Below are positions 1 through 6,159 of a stretch of 11,059 nucleotides of DNA, in pieces (positions within the stretch are counted from its first letter, which is position 1; each line of letters opens with the position of its first letter). Position numbers and translations under genes: made by a program. The notes beneath the pieces are model-generated. The model worked only from the letters and a program-made list of their open reading frames with translations, had not been told where the DNA came from and searched no databases. The DNA comes from JAULUH01 sp032111745 (GTDB lineage Bacteria > Chloroflexota > Anaerolineae > JAAEKA01): positions 1 through 11,059 of the forward strand of contig JAULUH010000302.1 of assembly GCA_032111745.1 (NCBI GenBank), written 5' to 3'.

Positions 1-365
1 GCGGCCAGGATCGGCATCCAGCGCCGGGGCAACAGTTGGGTGCGGAGCGGTTCCGGAATGCGCTCGGGCCAGTCTGGGCCGAAGGCCTCGGCAAAGCCAT
101 CGTGGGGCCTGGTCACGCGCGTGATGTGTTGGGCAGCCAGGGCAGTGCCGATCAGGCCAACGCCGACTGCCCTGAGATCACGGCGGGCCAGCCCCAGCAC
201 GATGCCCAGACCCCCGGACACCGCAAGCAGGGGTGATGCACCTCCGGCCAGAGCACGAGGGGCGAGGGTCATGAGCCAGCCGGCCCTGCCATCGGGCTGC
301 AGCAGGGTCAGCCCGGCCAGGAGGGCGGAGGTGGAGCCAAGGGTCCAGGCGACTTTGCGCATCAT
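1..365 (-). CDS. Membrane-anchored protein, N-terminal part (possible alpha/beta hydrolase), cut by window edge
   Basis: An open frame of 121 codons without a stop runs from an ATG-ATG pair (365 or 362) off the left edge, so the C-terminal part is missing. The visible part has a short basic N-terminus and then three hydrophobic stretches (about residues 5-22, 29-60 and 66-80), consistent with a small membrane anchor. After them comes a soluble segment with FGPDWPERIP near 95-104 and LLPRRW near 111-116. From memory, this segment resembles the region just before the catalytic domain in membrane-anchored alpha/beta hydrolases/esterases. The GxSxG nucleophile elbow would lie outside the window, so the family call is tentative. 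The start is 7 nt after the stop of the upstream RCK gene, so it is probably the last or a late gene of the potassium-uptake operon. No strong Shine-Dalgarno sequence is visible. The reading frame itself is well supported; the function is not. Confidence 0.55.
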   Translation of the reverse strand, partial: MMRKVAWTLGSTSALLAGLTLLQPDGRAGWLMTLAPRALAGGASPLLAVSGGLGIVLGLARRDLRAVGVGLIGTALAAQHITRVTRPHDGFAEAFGPDWPERIPEPLRTQLLPRRWMPILA

Positions 366-372
366 GGTAGAG

Positions 373-1038
373 TCATGGGGGGGCGAATAGGGTGGCCAGT
401 TGCTCGGCGCCTTTGGCATCGGTCACGGCCAGCACCTCGTCGCCAACCTCGAAGGTGGTCACGCCGCGGGGGACGATGATCTCACCCTCGCGGATGATAG
501 CGGCGATCACGCATTGTTCGGGAAAGACGATGTCCTTGATGGCGACGCCGATGGCCCTGGCGCCAGGTGGAATCTTCTCCTCGACCAGGGAATACTGGCC
601 CCGGCGCAGCTTGAGCAGGGTGAACATGTCGCCCATGGACATCTCCTCCACGATCAGGCTGGCCATGAGATCGGCCTGATTGATGGCGGCGTCCACGTGA
701 AACTTGTCATCAAATAGCCAGGCGACGCGAGGGTTGTTGATGCGGGCGATGGTGCGGCCCACCTGGTAGCGAGCCCGCGCCAGGTAGCAGATGGCCAGGT
801 TATCGGCATCGTTCGCAGTACAGGCCGCCACCACATCGGCCTGTGCGATGCCAGCCTGTTCTAGCATGTAGGGCTCGGTGGGGCTGCCTTCGTATACAGC
901 CTCCGTGGGGATCTCGAAGTGGATGCGATCGAGGATCTCGGGCCGGTTCTCGACCAGGTGGACCTGGTGATCTTGAGACAGTAGCTGGTAGGCCAGTTGG
1001 GTGCCAGTGCGCCCGCCGCCTGCGACAATAACGAACAT
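373..1038 (-). CDS. ceoC: TrkA/RCK-domain potassium-uptake regulator (CeoC-like)
   Basis: This cytosolic 221-residue protein belongs to the TrkA/KtrA family of nucleotide-binding gating subunits of K+ transporters. Residues 1-130 form an RCK N (Rossmann) domain. The dinucleotide loop is GGGRTG (7-12), and an acidic residue, E30, ends the second beta strand, as expected for NAD(H)/ATP ribose binding. Residues about 135-221 form the TrkA-C domain, a fold that binds c-di-AMP in some KtrA/CpaA proteins. The segment IARINNPRVAWLFDD (97-111) and the one around LIVEEMSMGD (128-137) recall Mycobacterium CeoC, compared from memory. It follows the other RCK gene by 15 nt, and GAGG at 1047-1050 sits 8 nt before the ATG. 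Two different RCK proteins beside one permease suggest a hetero-assembly that gates the KimA-like transporter. That partnership is inferred from gene order. Confidence 0.9.
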   Translation of the reverse strand: MFVIVAGGGRTGTQLAYQLLSQDHQVHLVENRPEILDRIHFEIPTEAVYEGSPTEPYMLEQAGIAQADVVAACTANDADNLAICYLARARYQVGRTIARINNPRVAWLFDDKFHVDAAINQADLMASLIVEEMSMGDMFTLLKLRRGQYSLVEEKIPPGARAIGVAIKDIVFPEQCVIAAIIREGEIIVPRGVTTFEVGDEVLAVTDAKGAEQLATLFAPP

Positions 1039-1053
1039 GGGTGATACCTCGGA

Positions 1054-1698
1054 TTAGGACAGGTGCTGGCGTAGGGCGGCCAGTCCCTCAGGAGTGGTGC
1101 TGACATGCAGTGCGTCCCCGGCCTGCAGCAGGGTGCCGGGCTCGGGCAGGGTACCGCGGCCGGCGCGAGTCAGAGCGGCCACCACAGCAGGTCCGGTAGC
1201 GGCCAGCTCGGCGACGGTCCGGCCGGCCCAGTTCTCTGGGACGACCAGCTCGCAGATCTCTACCTCCCCATTGCCAGCAGAGACCAGGGGAATCACGGCG
1301 CCTGGGATCAGCAGCTCTTCGATGCGCTGGGCACCCCAGGTACTGGAGGCAACCACCTGGAGCCCAAAGGCCTCGACGAGGGGCCGGTGCCGGGGGTCGT
1401 AGTTGCGCACCACCACGCTGGGCACCCTGTAGACCGTAGCTGCGATGTAGCCAATGACGCCGTTGAGGGAGTCTGAGCTGGTGACAGCGGCCAGGGCATC
1501 GGCGTTCTCAATGCCCGCGCGATGGAGCATGGCCTCGGAGAGCACATCGCCCTCCAGGGTCCGCCCCCGGAAATCGGGGGGGAGGCTGTGAAAGGCCAGA
1601 GCAACCCGGTCCACGACGGTGACGTGAACCTTCTTCTGATACAGCCGGTAGGCCAGCTCAGAGCCCACCCGGCCACAGCCGACGACGATGACGTTCAT
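1054..1698 (-). CDS. ceoB: TrkA/RCK-domain potassium-uptake regulator (CeoB-like)
   Basis: This 214-residue TrkA-family protein has an RCK N domain (1 to about 125) with the loop GCGRVG (7-12) and an acidic D30 in VVDR, the NAD+/nucleotide-binding signature. A TrkA-C domain follows (about 130-214), ending in the usual GDALHV strand motif. Its opening and the stretch LHRAGIENADALAAVT (58-73) are close in pattern to Mycobacterium CeoB, as recalled. It is clearly distinct from its downstream neighbour, with different loop residues and C-terminal half, so the two are an old paralogous pair rather than a recent duplication. Its ATG lies 1 nt after the permease stop (TAG-T-ATG), which indicates translational coupling with the permease. 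The expected role is cytosolic sensing of nucleotide state to gate K+ uptake. Direct contact with the KimA-like protein is an inference. Confidence 0.9.
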   Translation of the reverse strand: MNVIVVGCGRVGSELAYRLYQKKVHVTVVDRVALAFHSLPPDFRGRTLEGDVLSEAMLHRAGIENADALAAVTSSDSLNGVIGYIAATVYRVPSVVVRNYDPRHRPLVEAFGLQVVASSTWGAQRIEELLIPGAVIPLVSAGNGEVEICELVVPENWAGRTVAELAATGPAVVAALTRAGRGTLPEPGTLLQAGDALHVSTTPEGLAALRQHLS

Positions 1699-1699
1699 A

Positions 1700-3670
1700 C
1701 TAGCCTACAACTTCCTCTGGGGGCTTTGGTTCGTTCACCTGGTAGGGAACGTCCATGACGACCACACCGGACAGGTTGCGCAGGGCCAAGCGCAGGGTTA
1801 GCGCGGCCTGGGTATGCAAGAGGTTTTGCCACCAGTGCTCGGGCACAAACTCAGGCACGACTACCGCGATCGTCTCATTGGGCTGCCGATGGGAGGCGAC
1901 GTCGGTGATGTAGTCCATCAACGGCTCATGCAGGAGGCGGTAGGGGGAGTCCAGGATCACCAATCGCACTCCTTCGCCCCAGGTTTCCCATTTGCGCTTG
2001 GTCTTCTCGGTCTCCTCGGGATCCACGGAGACGTGGACGGCGGTGACGTCGTTGGAGATGGATCGGGCAAAACGCAGAGCCTGCATGGTGCCTTGGTGGA
2101 CGCCGCTGACGGGCAGGATGACCCGCTTGCGGGAGATGGTGGGAGGCGCGGCGTAATGGTCCAGGGAGAGGCGCCGGGCCAGGTTGCGATAGTGGCGCTG
2201 GATAGTGGCCAAGATGAACACGATCGCCGGGATGAGCAACAGCACGATCCACGCGCCCTGGGTGAACTTAGTCACCGCGAAGACCAACATCACGATGAAG
2301 GTACAGGCTGCACCGAAGCCGTTGATCACCATCTTGAGGCGCCAGCGGGGGTCGTGGGTGAGGGTCGAGTCATGCTCCTGAATCTCCTCACCGGGCGCCA
2401 TCTGGCCGACCCGGCGCCAGCGCAGGGCCATGCCGGCCTGGCTCAAGGTGAAAGAGAGGAACACTCCAATGGCATAGAGGGGGATCAGGGCGGTAACGCT
2501 GGCATTGAAGATCAGGATCAGCAGGCAGGCGATGACGGCCAGGGCGATGATGCCCCGGGAGAACACCAGGCGGCTGCCGCGGAAGGCCAGGTAGCGCGGC
2601 AGAAAGCCGTCATGGGCCATCAGCGCGCCCAGGCGGGGAAAACCGGCGAAAGAGGTGTTGGAAGCCATGATGAGGATGATCGTAGTGCCGGCGATGACCA
2701 GCAGGTAGAGCAGCCCCTCGTTGCCGAAGACGGTACGAGCCAGCTGGGAGATGACGGTCTCTGCTTCGGACGGAATGGCCTGGATCTGCACGGACAGAAA
2801 GGTGATGCCAATGAAGAGCACGCCCAAGATGGTCGACATCCAGAGCAGGGTGACGCCGGCGTTGCGGCTTCTGGGCTCACGGAAGGCCGTGATACCGTTG
2901 GAGATAGCCTCCACGCCGGTGAGGGCCGTAGTACCGTTGGCGAAGGCCCGCAGCAGCAAGAAGAGCCCAACCGCGGTCAGGGTCTGTTCGTATTCCAGGG
3001 GAGGCGGATTCGGCACGGTGCCCAGGGCCCCGGCTGCGTAGCGATAGAACCCCACGCCCAGGGTGATGATCATCATCATCAGGAAGAAATAGGTGGGGAT
3101 GGCAAAGGCCGCGCCGGCCTCCTTGACCCCGCGCAGGTTGACTACCATCACCATGAGAACCAACGCCACCGCAATGAGGGCACGGTAGGGAAACAGGACG
3201 GGAAAGGCCGAGGCCAGCTGGGCCACGCCTGAGGACATGGACACGGCGACGGTGAGGATGTAGTCGGTGAGGAGAGCGGCGCCGGCGACCATGGCTGGCA
3301 GGGCACCGAGGTTGTCATGAGAGACGATATAGGCACCGCCACCGTTGGGGTAGGCGTGGATCGTCTGCTCGTAGGAGATGGTGACGATGGCGAGCAGGAT
3401 CACGATAGTGATGGAAATGGGCAGGGCAAAGGTGAAGGCGGCCACACCCGCGGCGGCCAGGATCACCAGGATTTCCTGAGTGGCGTAGGCCGTAGAGGAG
3501 AGGGCATCTGAGGCAAACACGGCCAGACCAACGGCTTTGCGCACGGTCTGTTCCGCAGCGTCGGCCGTGGGCAGGGGCCGGCCCAGCAGCCAGGTCTGCC
3601 AGGAGCCCGGTGGCTTGTAGGTGGCGGGCCGGTGCACGACGGTGGTGCGACTGTCTTCGTCAATCATCAT
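1700..3670 (-). CDS. kimA: KimA-like potassium importer (KUP/APC superfamily permease)
   Basis: This predicted inner-membrane K+ transporter has 656 residues from the chosen start; Bacillus KimA has about 607. About 12 hydrophobic segments span residues 45-500. A soluble C-terminal domain follows (about 515-645), with the VHVSVD and GVRLVILDSPYR motifs also seen in KimA. Recalled K+-site residues of Bacillus KimA match at a constant offset of 19: D55 and Y62 in SDALSSTAY, and D136, Y137, T140 and S144 in DYILTVAVS. PNGGGAYIVS (108-117) is also conserved. Generic annotation would be 'APC family amino acid permease', but the match is specifically to KimA. The frame stays open to an ATG at 3706. 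I choose ATG 3670 (or 3667) because GAAGG lies 10 nt upstream and the 3706 start would place the structured leader inside the gene. The gene heads the operon with the two RCK genes. KimA is inhibited by c-di-AMP in Firmicutes; whether that holds here is unknown. Confidence 0.87.
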   Translation of the reverse strand: MMIDEDSRTTVVHRPATYKPPGSWQTWLLGRPLPTADAAEQTVRKAVGLAVFASDALSSTAYATQEILVILAAAGVAAFTFALPISITIVILLAIVTISYEQTIHAYPNGGGAYIVSHDNLGALPAMVAGAALLTDYILTVAVSMSSGVAQLASAFPVLFPYRALIAVALVLMVMVVNLRGVKEAGAAFAIPTYFFLMMMIITLGVGFYRYAAGALGTVPNPPPLEYEQTLTAVGLFLLLRAFANGTTALTGVEAISNGITAFREPRSRNAGVTLLWMSTILGVLFIGITFLSVQIQAIPSEAETVISQLARTVFGNEGLLYLLVIAGTTIILIMASNTSFAGFPRLGALMAHDGFLPRYLAFRGSRLVFSRGIIALAVIACLLILIFNASVTALIPLYAIGVFLSFTLSQAGMALRWRRVGQMAPGEEIQEHDSTLTHDPRWRLKMVINGFGAACTFIVMLVFAVTKFTQGAWIVLLLIPAIVFILATIQRHYRNLARRLSLDHYAAPPTISRKRVILPVSGVHQGTMQALRFARSISNDVTAVHVSVDPEETEKTKRKWETWGEGVRLVILDSPYRLLHEPLMDYITDVASHRQPNETIAVVVPEFVPEHWWQNLLHTQAALTLRLALRNLSGVVVMDVPYQVNEPKPPEEVVG

Positions 3671-3823
3671 AAGCAAACAGCCTTCGCTTGTCGCTGACCA
3701 GCACACAAGAAGGGGGCGCTGCGAGCCTTCTCAGACCCCGCCGGCCCACCACAAGGCCTGGTGGCTCCGCAATCCCTTTTAGGAGGTCTGATGGGCGCCG
3801 GAATGGGGTGGACAAGGCGCCTG
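3671..3823 (-). promoter_or_regulatory. Structured 5' leader of the kimA-like operon, candidate riboswitch or other cis-acting RNA
   Basis: The region between the predicted transcription start (about 3823) and the kimA ATG (3670) contains several exact complementary arms. P1 is GGCGCC at 3816-3821 with GGCGCC at 3794-3799. P2 is 7 bp, 3785-3791 with 3731-3737 (TCAGACC/GGTCTGA), and encloses P3, 6 bp, 3759-3764 with 3746-3751 (CCACCA/TGGTGG, 7-nt loop). P4 pairs 3705-3713 with 3681-3691 (CCTTC and TTGT against ACAA and GAAGG with a 2-nt bulge) and covers GAAGG, the ribosome-binding site of kimA. The sequence CCTTGT occurs twice more on the transcript (3812-3817 and 3751-3756) and could compete for the ACAAG next to that site. 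I do not recognise the conserved cores of the ydaO c-di-AMP riboswitch, the M-box or a T-box. Pairing was found by eye, without energy calculation or covariation. Confidence 0.5.
3681..3713 (-). promoter_or_regulatory. Hairpin sequestering the kimA ribosome-binding site
   Basis: On the minus strand, 5' CCTTCTTGT (3713-3705) is complementary to ACAA-GC-GAAGG (3691-3681). This gives 9 base pairs with one 2-nt bulge and a 13-nt apical part that can form a further GCT/AGC mini-stem. GAAGG is the only credible Shine-Dalgarno sequence for ATG 3670 (10 nt away). The fold would therefore block ribosome access, which is the classic layout of a translational expression platform. Confidence 0.5.
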
Positions 3824-3829
3824 CGTCCC

Positions 3830-3858
3830 TTTATACCCCCAAAAACGTGGCATGGCAA
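3830..3858 (-). promoter_or_regulatory. Sigma-70-like promoter of the kimA-ceoB-ceoC operon
   Basis: On the minus strand, TTGCCA (3858-3853) and TATAAA (3835-3830) each match consensus at 5 of 6 positions and are separated by exactly 17 nt. Transcription would start near 3823, leaving a leader of about 150 nt before the kimA ATG. The promoter lies between the corA stop (3909) and kimA, so the potassium operon can be expressed independently of the corA transcript. Confidence 0.6.
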
Positions 3859-3908
3859 GTCGGATCAGGGTCGCTAAAGGCTGCGCTTGTGGCAGGCTGG
3901 TGCCAGCT

Positions 3909-5012
3909 CTACAGCCAGCGTTGGCGACGCAGGTAGATCAGCAACAGGCCGGTAATCACCCCGGCCAGCGCCCAGAATAGCGGATAGCCCCAACGCCAGG
4001 TAATCTCGGGGAAATACTGGAAGTTCATGCCGTACACGCCGGCCAGGAAAGTCAAGGGGATAAAGATGGCTGAGAAGATGGTCAACACCTTGACAATTTC
4101 GTTGGTGCGGTTGCTGACACTGGTGAGATAGACGTCGAGCATACTGGAGAGCCCCTCGCGCTCGCTCTCGATGACGTCAATCATCTGCACCGTGTGATCG
4201 TGGACATCGCGCAGGTAGATGCGGGTCTCAGGCTGGATCAGCGGGGACTCCTCCCGCAATATGGCGGACAGCACATCGCGCAGGGGCCACACCGCCCGCC
4301 GCACGGCGATCATCTCCCTTTTCAGGTGCGACAGAACGTGCAGGACCTCCCGGGCTGATTCTTCCAGCAGTACATCTTCAATGCCCTCGGTGTCCTCGCC
4401 GATGCGCTCCAGGACGTGGAAGTAGTTATCCACCACAGCATCGATGAGAGCGTAGGCCAGGTAGTCCGCGCCCATGGTGCGAATGCGGCCCTTGCCGCTG
4501 CGGATGCGATCGCGCACCCCATCGAACACATCGTCGTCGTCCTCCTGGAAGGACACCACGTAGTCCTTGCCCAGGATGAGGCTAACCTGCTCTACCTCGA
4601 CCTCCTCGGCGGGTACAGTGTAATCCAGCATCTTGAGGATGATGAAGAAATACGTACCGTAGTCTTCGATCTTGGGCCGCTGGGACGTGTCCACCAGGTC
4701 TTCCAGGAGCAGCGGGTGCAGGTTGAGATGCTGGCCGATCACGGCGATAGCATCCAGATCGTTCAAGCCGGCGATGTTGAGCCAAGTTACGGTGGGTGCA
4801 TCAAGAAAGGGCAGGCAGGCCTCGGGGGAGGACAGCTCCTCCTCGGTGAACTGCTGTGCGTCGTACTCCATCAGCATCAGCCGGGCCGGGGCCTGACGCT
4901 GCTTGCCGATGTGCAGCATCGTCCCCGGGGGCAGGCCGGCCTTGGCAGACTCCCGCACCTTGCCGGCGCTCTTGTCCAACTCGGCGTCAGACGAGCCGTT
5001 TGCCGTTGACAT
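3909..5012 (-). CDS. corA: CorA magnesium/cobalt transport channel
   Basis: This inner-membrane divalent cation channel (Mg2+, also Co2+/Ni2+) is pentameric in known members. It has 367 residues, close to Thermotoga CorA (351). An N-terminal cytosolic alpha/beta domain spans about 30-165, followed by the long coiled helical stalk (about 165-305). TM1 is about 305-327 and ends in the signature YGMN (GMN at 328-330); the periplasmic loop FQYFPE follows, then TM2 (about 343-361) and a basic tail RRQRWL. Acidic residues are frequent in the cytosolic part (EDDDD at 157-161), consistent with Mg2+ sensing. The start ATG 5012 lies inside the end of the DHH gene (26-nt overlap). GAAGG about 9 nt upstream supports this start and suggests translational coupling. 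A short palindrome (GCTGG/CCAGC, 3896-3907) follows the stop but has no T-tract. Confidence 0.95.
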   Translation of the reverse strand: MSTANGSSDAELDKSAGKVRESAKAGLPPGTMLHIGKQRQAPARLMLMEYDAQQFTEEELSSPEACLPFLDAPTVTWLNIAGLNDLDAIAVIGQHLNLHPLLLEDLVDTSQRPKIEDYGTYFFIILKMLDYTVPAEEVEVEQVSLILGKDYVVSFQEDDDDVFDGVRDRIRSGKGRIRTMGADYLAYALIDAVVDNYFHVLERIGEDTEGIEDVLLEESAREVLHVLSHLKREMIAVRRAVWPLRDVLSAILREESPLIQPETRIYLRDVHDHTVQMIDVIESEREGLSSMLDVYLTSVSNRTNEIVKVLTIFSAIFIPLTFLAGVYGMNFQYFPEITWRWGYPLFWALAGVITGLLLIYLRRQRWL

Positions 5013-5994
5013 CAGGAGACACCTTCAGATACTCTAAGGCTCGACTGCCCAGGCGTTGGGCCAGGGCCTGCGGGTCGGCGCCGTGCAGCTGGATGTGGCC
5101 GCCGGCCATGGTTCCGTGCCCGCCGGCGATGCCGAGGTCACCGACCACCGCCCGCACCAGCTGGCCGGCCCTGGCCCGCCGGCTGCGGCTGCGCACGGAC
5201 AGGTTGAGGCTATCGTTGTAGGTACCCATGCATAACACCCACTGGACGCCCTCCAAGCGCGACAACAGATCGGCGATCTCGGCGGCCAAGTCGGGGTAAG
5301 CCATAGGGCCGACATAGGACAGGACGACCGAGTCGTAGACCTGGGCCGATTGGAAGGCCTGCACGAAGCTCTGGAAATAAGCGGTGGGGAGGCGAGCGCC
5401 AGCGATTTCGGACAGCCCATCGATCTCCACCAGGGGCTGCAAATACTGGTAGGCCACCATATCGGCCATGCCGGCCCCGCGCCACAGCCCCATGGTGTCG
5501 GTCTTGATGCCATAAAAGAGAGCGGTGGCCAGAGGGGGGGGCGGTTCCTGGCCGGCAACCCGTAAGTACTCAGCCATGATCGTAGAGGTGGCGCCGACAT
5601 CGGGACGCACGTCATTGAACGCAGCGCTCGCGGTCTCCTCTCGCCAATCGTGATGATCGACGACGATGGCCGGCCGGTGCCCGGCGGGCAGGGGGTTGTT
5701 GCCTGCGCCGGGTTGGGTATCGACTAGCGCGATGTGGGTAGCCTGCCTGAGGTCGGCTGGAGCCAATTGTCTCAGGGGACGGCCGAGGTAGCGGACCAGG
5801 GCCTTGTTTTCGGCCCTGCCGATGATGCCGGCGTACTGGATCTGAGACGGCAGGTTGGTGACCTGGGCCAGCAGGTAGCGCAGGCCGACAGCGCTGGCGA
5901 TAGCATCCGGGTCGGGATCGTTGTGAGGCACGATCAGGACCGTGGTGGCGCCGGCCACGGCCTCCAGCAGCTGGCCGAGGGATGCTTGTGTCAT
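4987..5994 (-). CDS. DHH/DHHA1 family phosphoesterase (NrnA/DhhP-like)
   Basis: This is a cytosolic, Mn2+-dependent phosphoesterase of 335 residues; NrnA and DhhP/Pde2-type enzymes are about 310-340. The DHH domain (1 to about 185) shows H24, D26, D28 and D30 in HNDPDPDA, D92 in VDT, D113-H114-H115 and D166 in GIKTDT, so all expected metal ligands are present. The DHHA1 domain (about 215-335) has the substrate-binding LSVRSR (265-270) and GGHGTMAGG (291-299). The family cleaves nanoRNAs, pAp, pApA or c-di-AMP; sequence alone does not tell which. No extra sensory domain (PAS, GGDEF, CBS) is present, so it is not GdpP. I choose ATG 5994 because the protein then begins just before the first core helix. 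Longer starts up to 6102 add unlike sequence and read through the predicted promoter. The mRNA may be leaderless. It overlaps corA by 26 nt, which ties it to cation transport. Confidence 0.9.
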   Translation of the reverse strand: MTQASLGQLLEAVAGATTVLIVPHNDPDPDAIASAVGLRYLLAQVTNLPSQIQYAGIIGRAENKALVRYLGRPLRQLAPADLRQATHIALVDTQPGAGNNPLPAGHRPAIVVDHHDWREETASAAFNDVRPDVGATSTIMAEYLRVAGQEPPPPLATALFYGIKTDTMGLWRGAGMADMVAYQYLQPLVEIDGLSEIAGARLPTAYFQSFVQAFQSAQVYDSVVLSYVGPMAYPDLAAEIADLLSRLEGVQWVLCMGTYNDSLNLSVRSRSRRARAGQLVRAVVGDLGIAGGHGTMAGGHIQLHGADPQALAQRLGSRALEYLKVSPDVNGKRLV

Positions 5995-6000
5995 AGGTCG

Positions 6001-6029
6001 ATGATAAGCCTGATTAGGCTTTTGCGCAA
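6001..6029 (-). promoter_or_regulatory. Promoter of the DHH-corA pair with a palindrome in the spacer; predicted leaderless start
   Basis: On the minus strand, TTGCGC (6029-6024) and TATCAT (6006-6001) are separated by 17 nt, and the DHH ATG begins 6 nt after TATCAT. Transcription would thus start at or next to the A of the ATG, and no Shine-Dalgarno sequence is visible. The -10 box is good (5 of 6) but the -35 box is weak (3 of 6). The palindrome AAGCCT-GATT-AGGCTT (6006-6021) fills the spacer and touches the -10 box, as an operator would. Confidence 0.45.
6006..6021. promoter_or_regulatory. 16-bp palindrome, candidate operator of the DHH-corA promoter
   Basis: The plus-strand arms AAGCCT (6006-6011) and AGGCTT (6016-6021) are perfect inverted repeats around a 4-nt centre. 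They lie between the proposed -35 and -10 boxes. On the plus strand the second arm is followed by two more T residues, so a weak bidirectional terminator is an alternative. Its position right over the promoter favours a binding site. Confidence 0.4.
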
Positions 6030-6112
6030 CTGGCAGGGGTCTGAAAACCGATGGCACGCCGGGCCGCAAAGGCATGGAGCGCCATGGGCACGCAGGAGGC
6101 ACAGATGATCAT

Positions 6113-6142
6113 GCCGGCCGGACATAGGCGTGTCCGGCCGGC
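6113..6142 (-). terminator. Perfect 12-bp GC-rich hairpin after malQ, probable terminator
   Basis: GCCGGCCGGACA (6113-6124) and TGTCCGGCCGGC (6131-6142) are exactly complementary around a 6-nt loop, starting 18 nt after the malQ stop codon. The position is that of a transcription terminator. The strand downstream (ATGATCATC) has no U-tract, so it may instead need Rho or act in 3'-end stabilisation. It separates malQ from the DHH-corA unit, which has its own promoter candidate. Confidence 0.55.
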
Positions 6143-6159
6143 AGCGGAGCGGGGATAGG

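Noticed and set aside
40..390. Plus-strand frame of 116 codons at the left edge
   Set aside because: It lacks a plausible fold, while the minus strand carries a hydrophobic, operon-linked frame continuing off the edge.
1814..3232. 472-codon open frame on the plus strand, antisense to the kimA-like gene
   Set aside because: Its composition is Gly/Asp/His/Gln-rich with no domain, and it lies wholly opposite a well-supported transporter. It is a GC-driven shadow.
3671..3706. Longer kimA start at ATG 3706
   Set aside because: It would add 12 residues with no family counterpart, and it lies inside the leader hairpin. ATG 3670 has a better-placed GAAGG.
3671..3823. ydaO-type c-di-AMP riboswitch
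   Set aside because: This was expected from Bacillus kimA, but I could not find the conserved core elements by eye. It is left as an unclassified structured leader; an Infernal scan with RF00379 would decide.
3841..3907. Rho-independent terminator after corA
   Set aside because: Five Ts occur on the minus strand at 3845-3841, but no adequate stem directly precedes them. The palindrome at 3896-3907 is short and far from the T run.
5995..6102. N-terminal extension of the DHH protein to ATG 6102
   Set aside because: The extra 36 residues are Pro/Arg-rich and unlike the family, and their codons coincide with the -35/-10 boxes and the palindrome.
6014..6112. 32-codon small protein between malQ and the DHH gene
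   Set aside because: It has no ribosome-binding site and no recognisable family, and it overlaps the DHH promoter region. It is noted only as a possibility.
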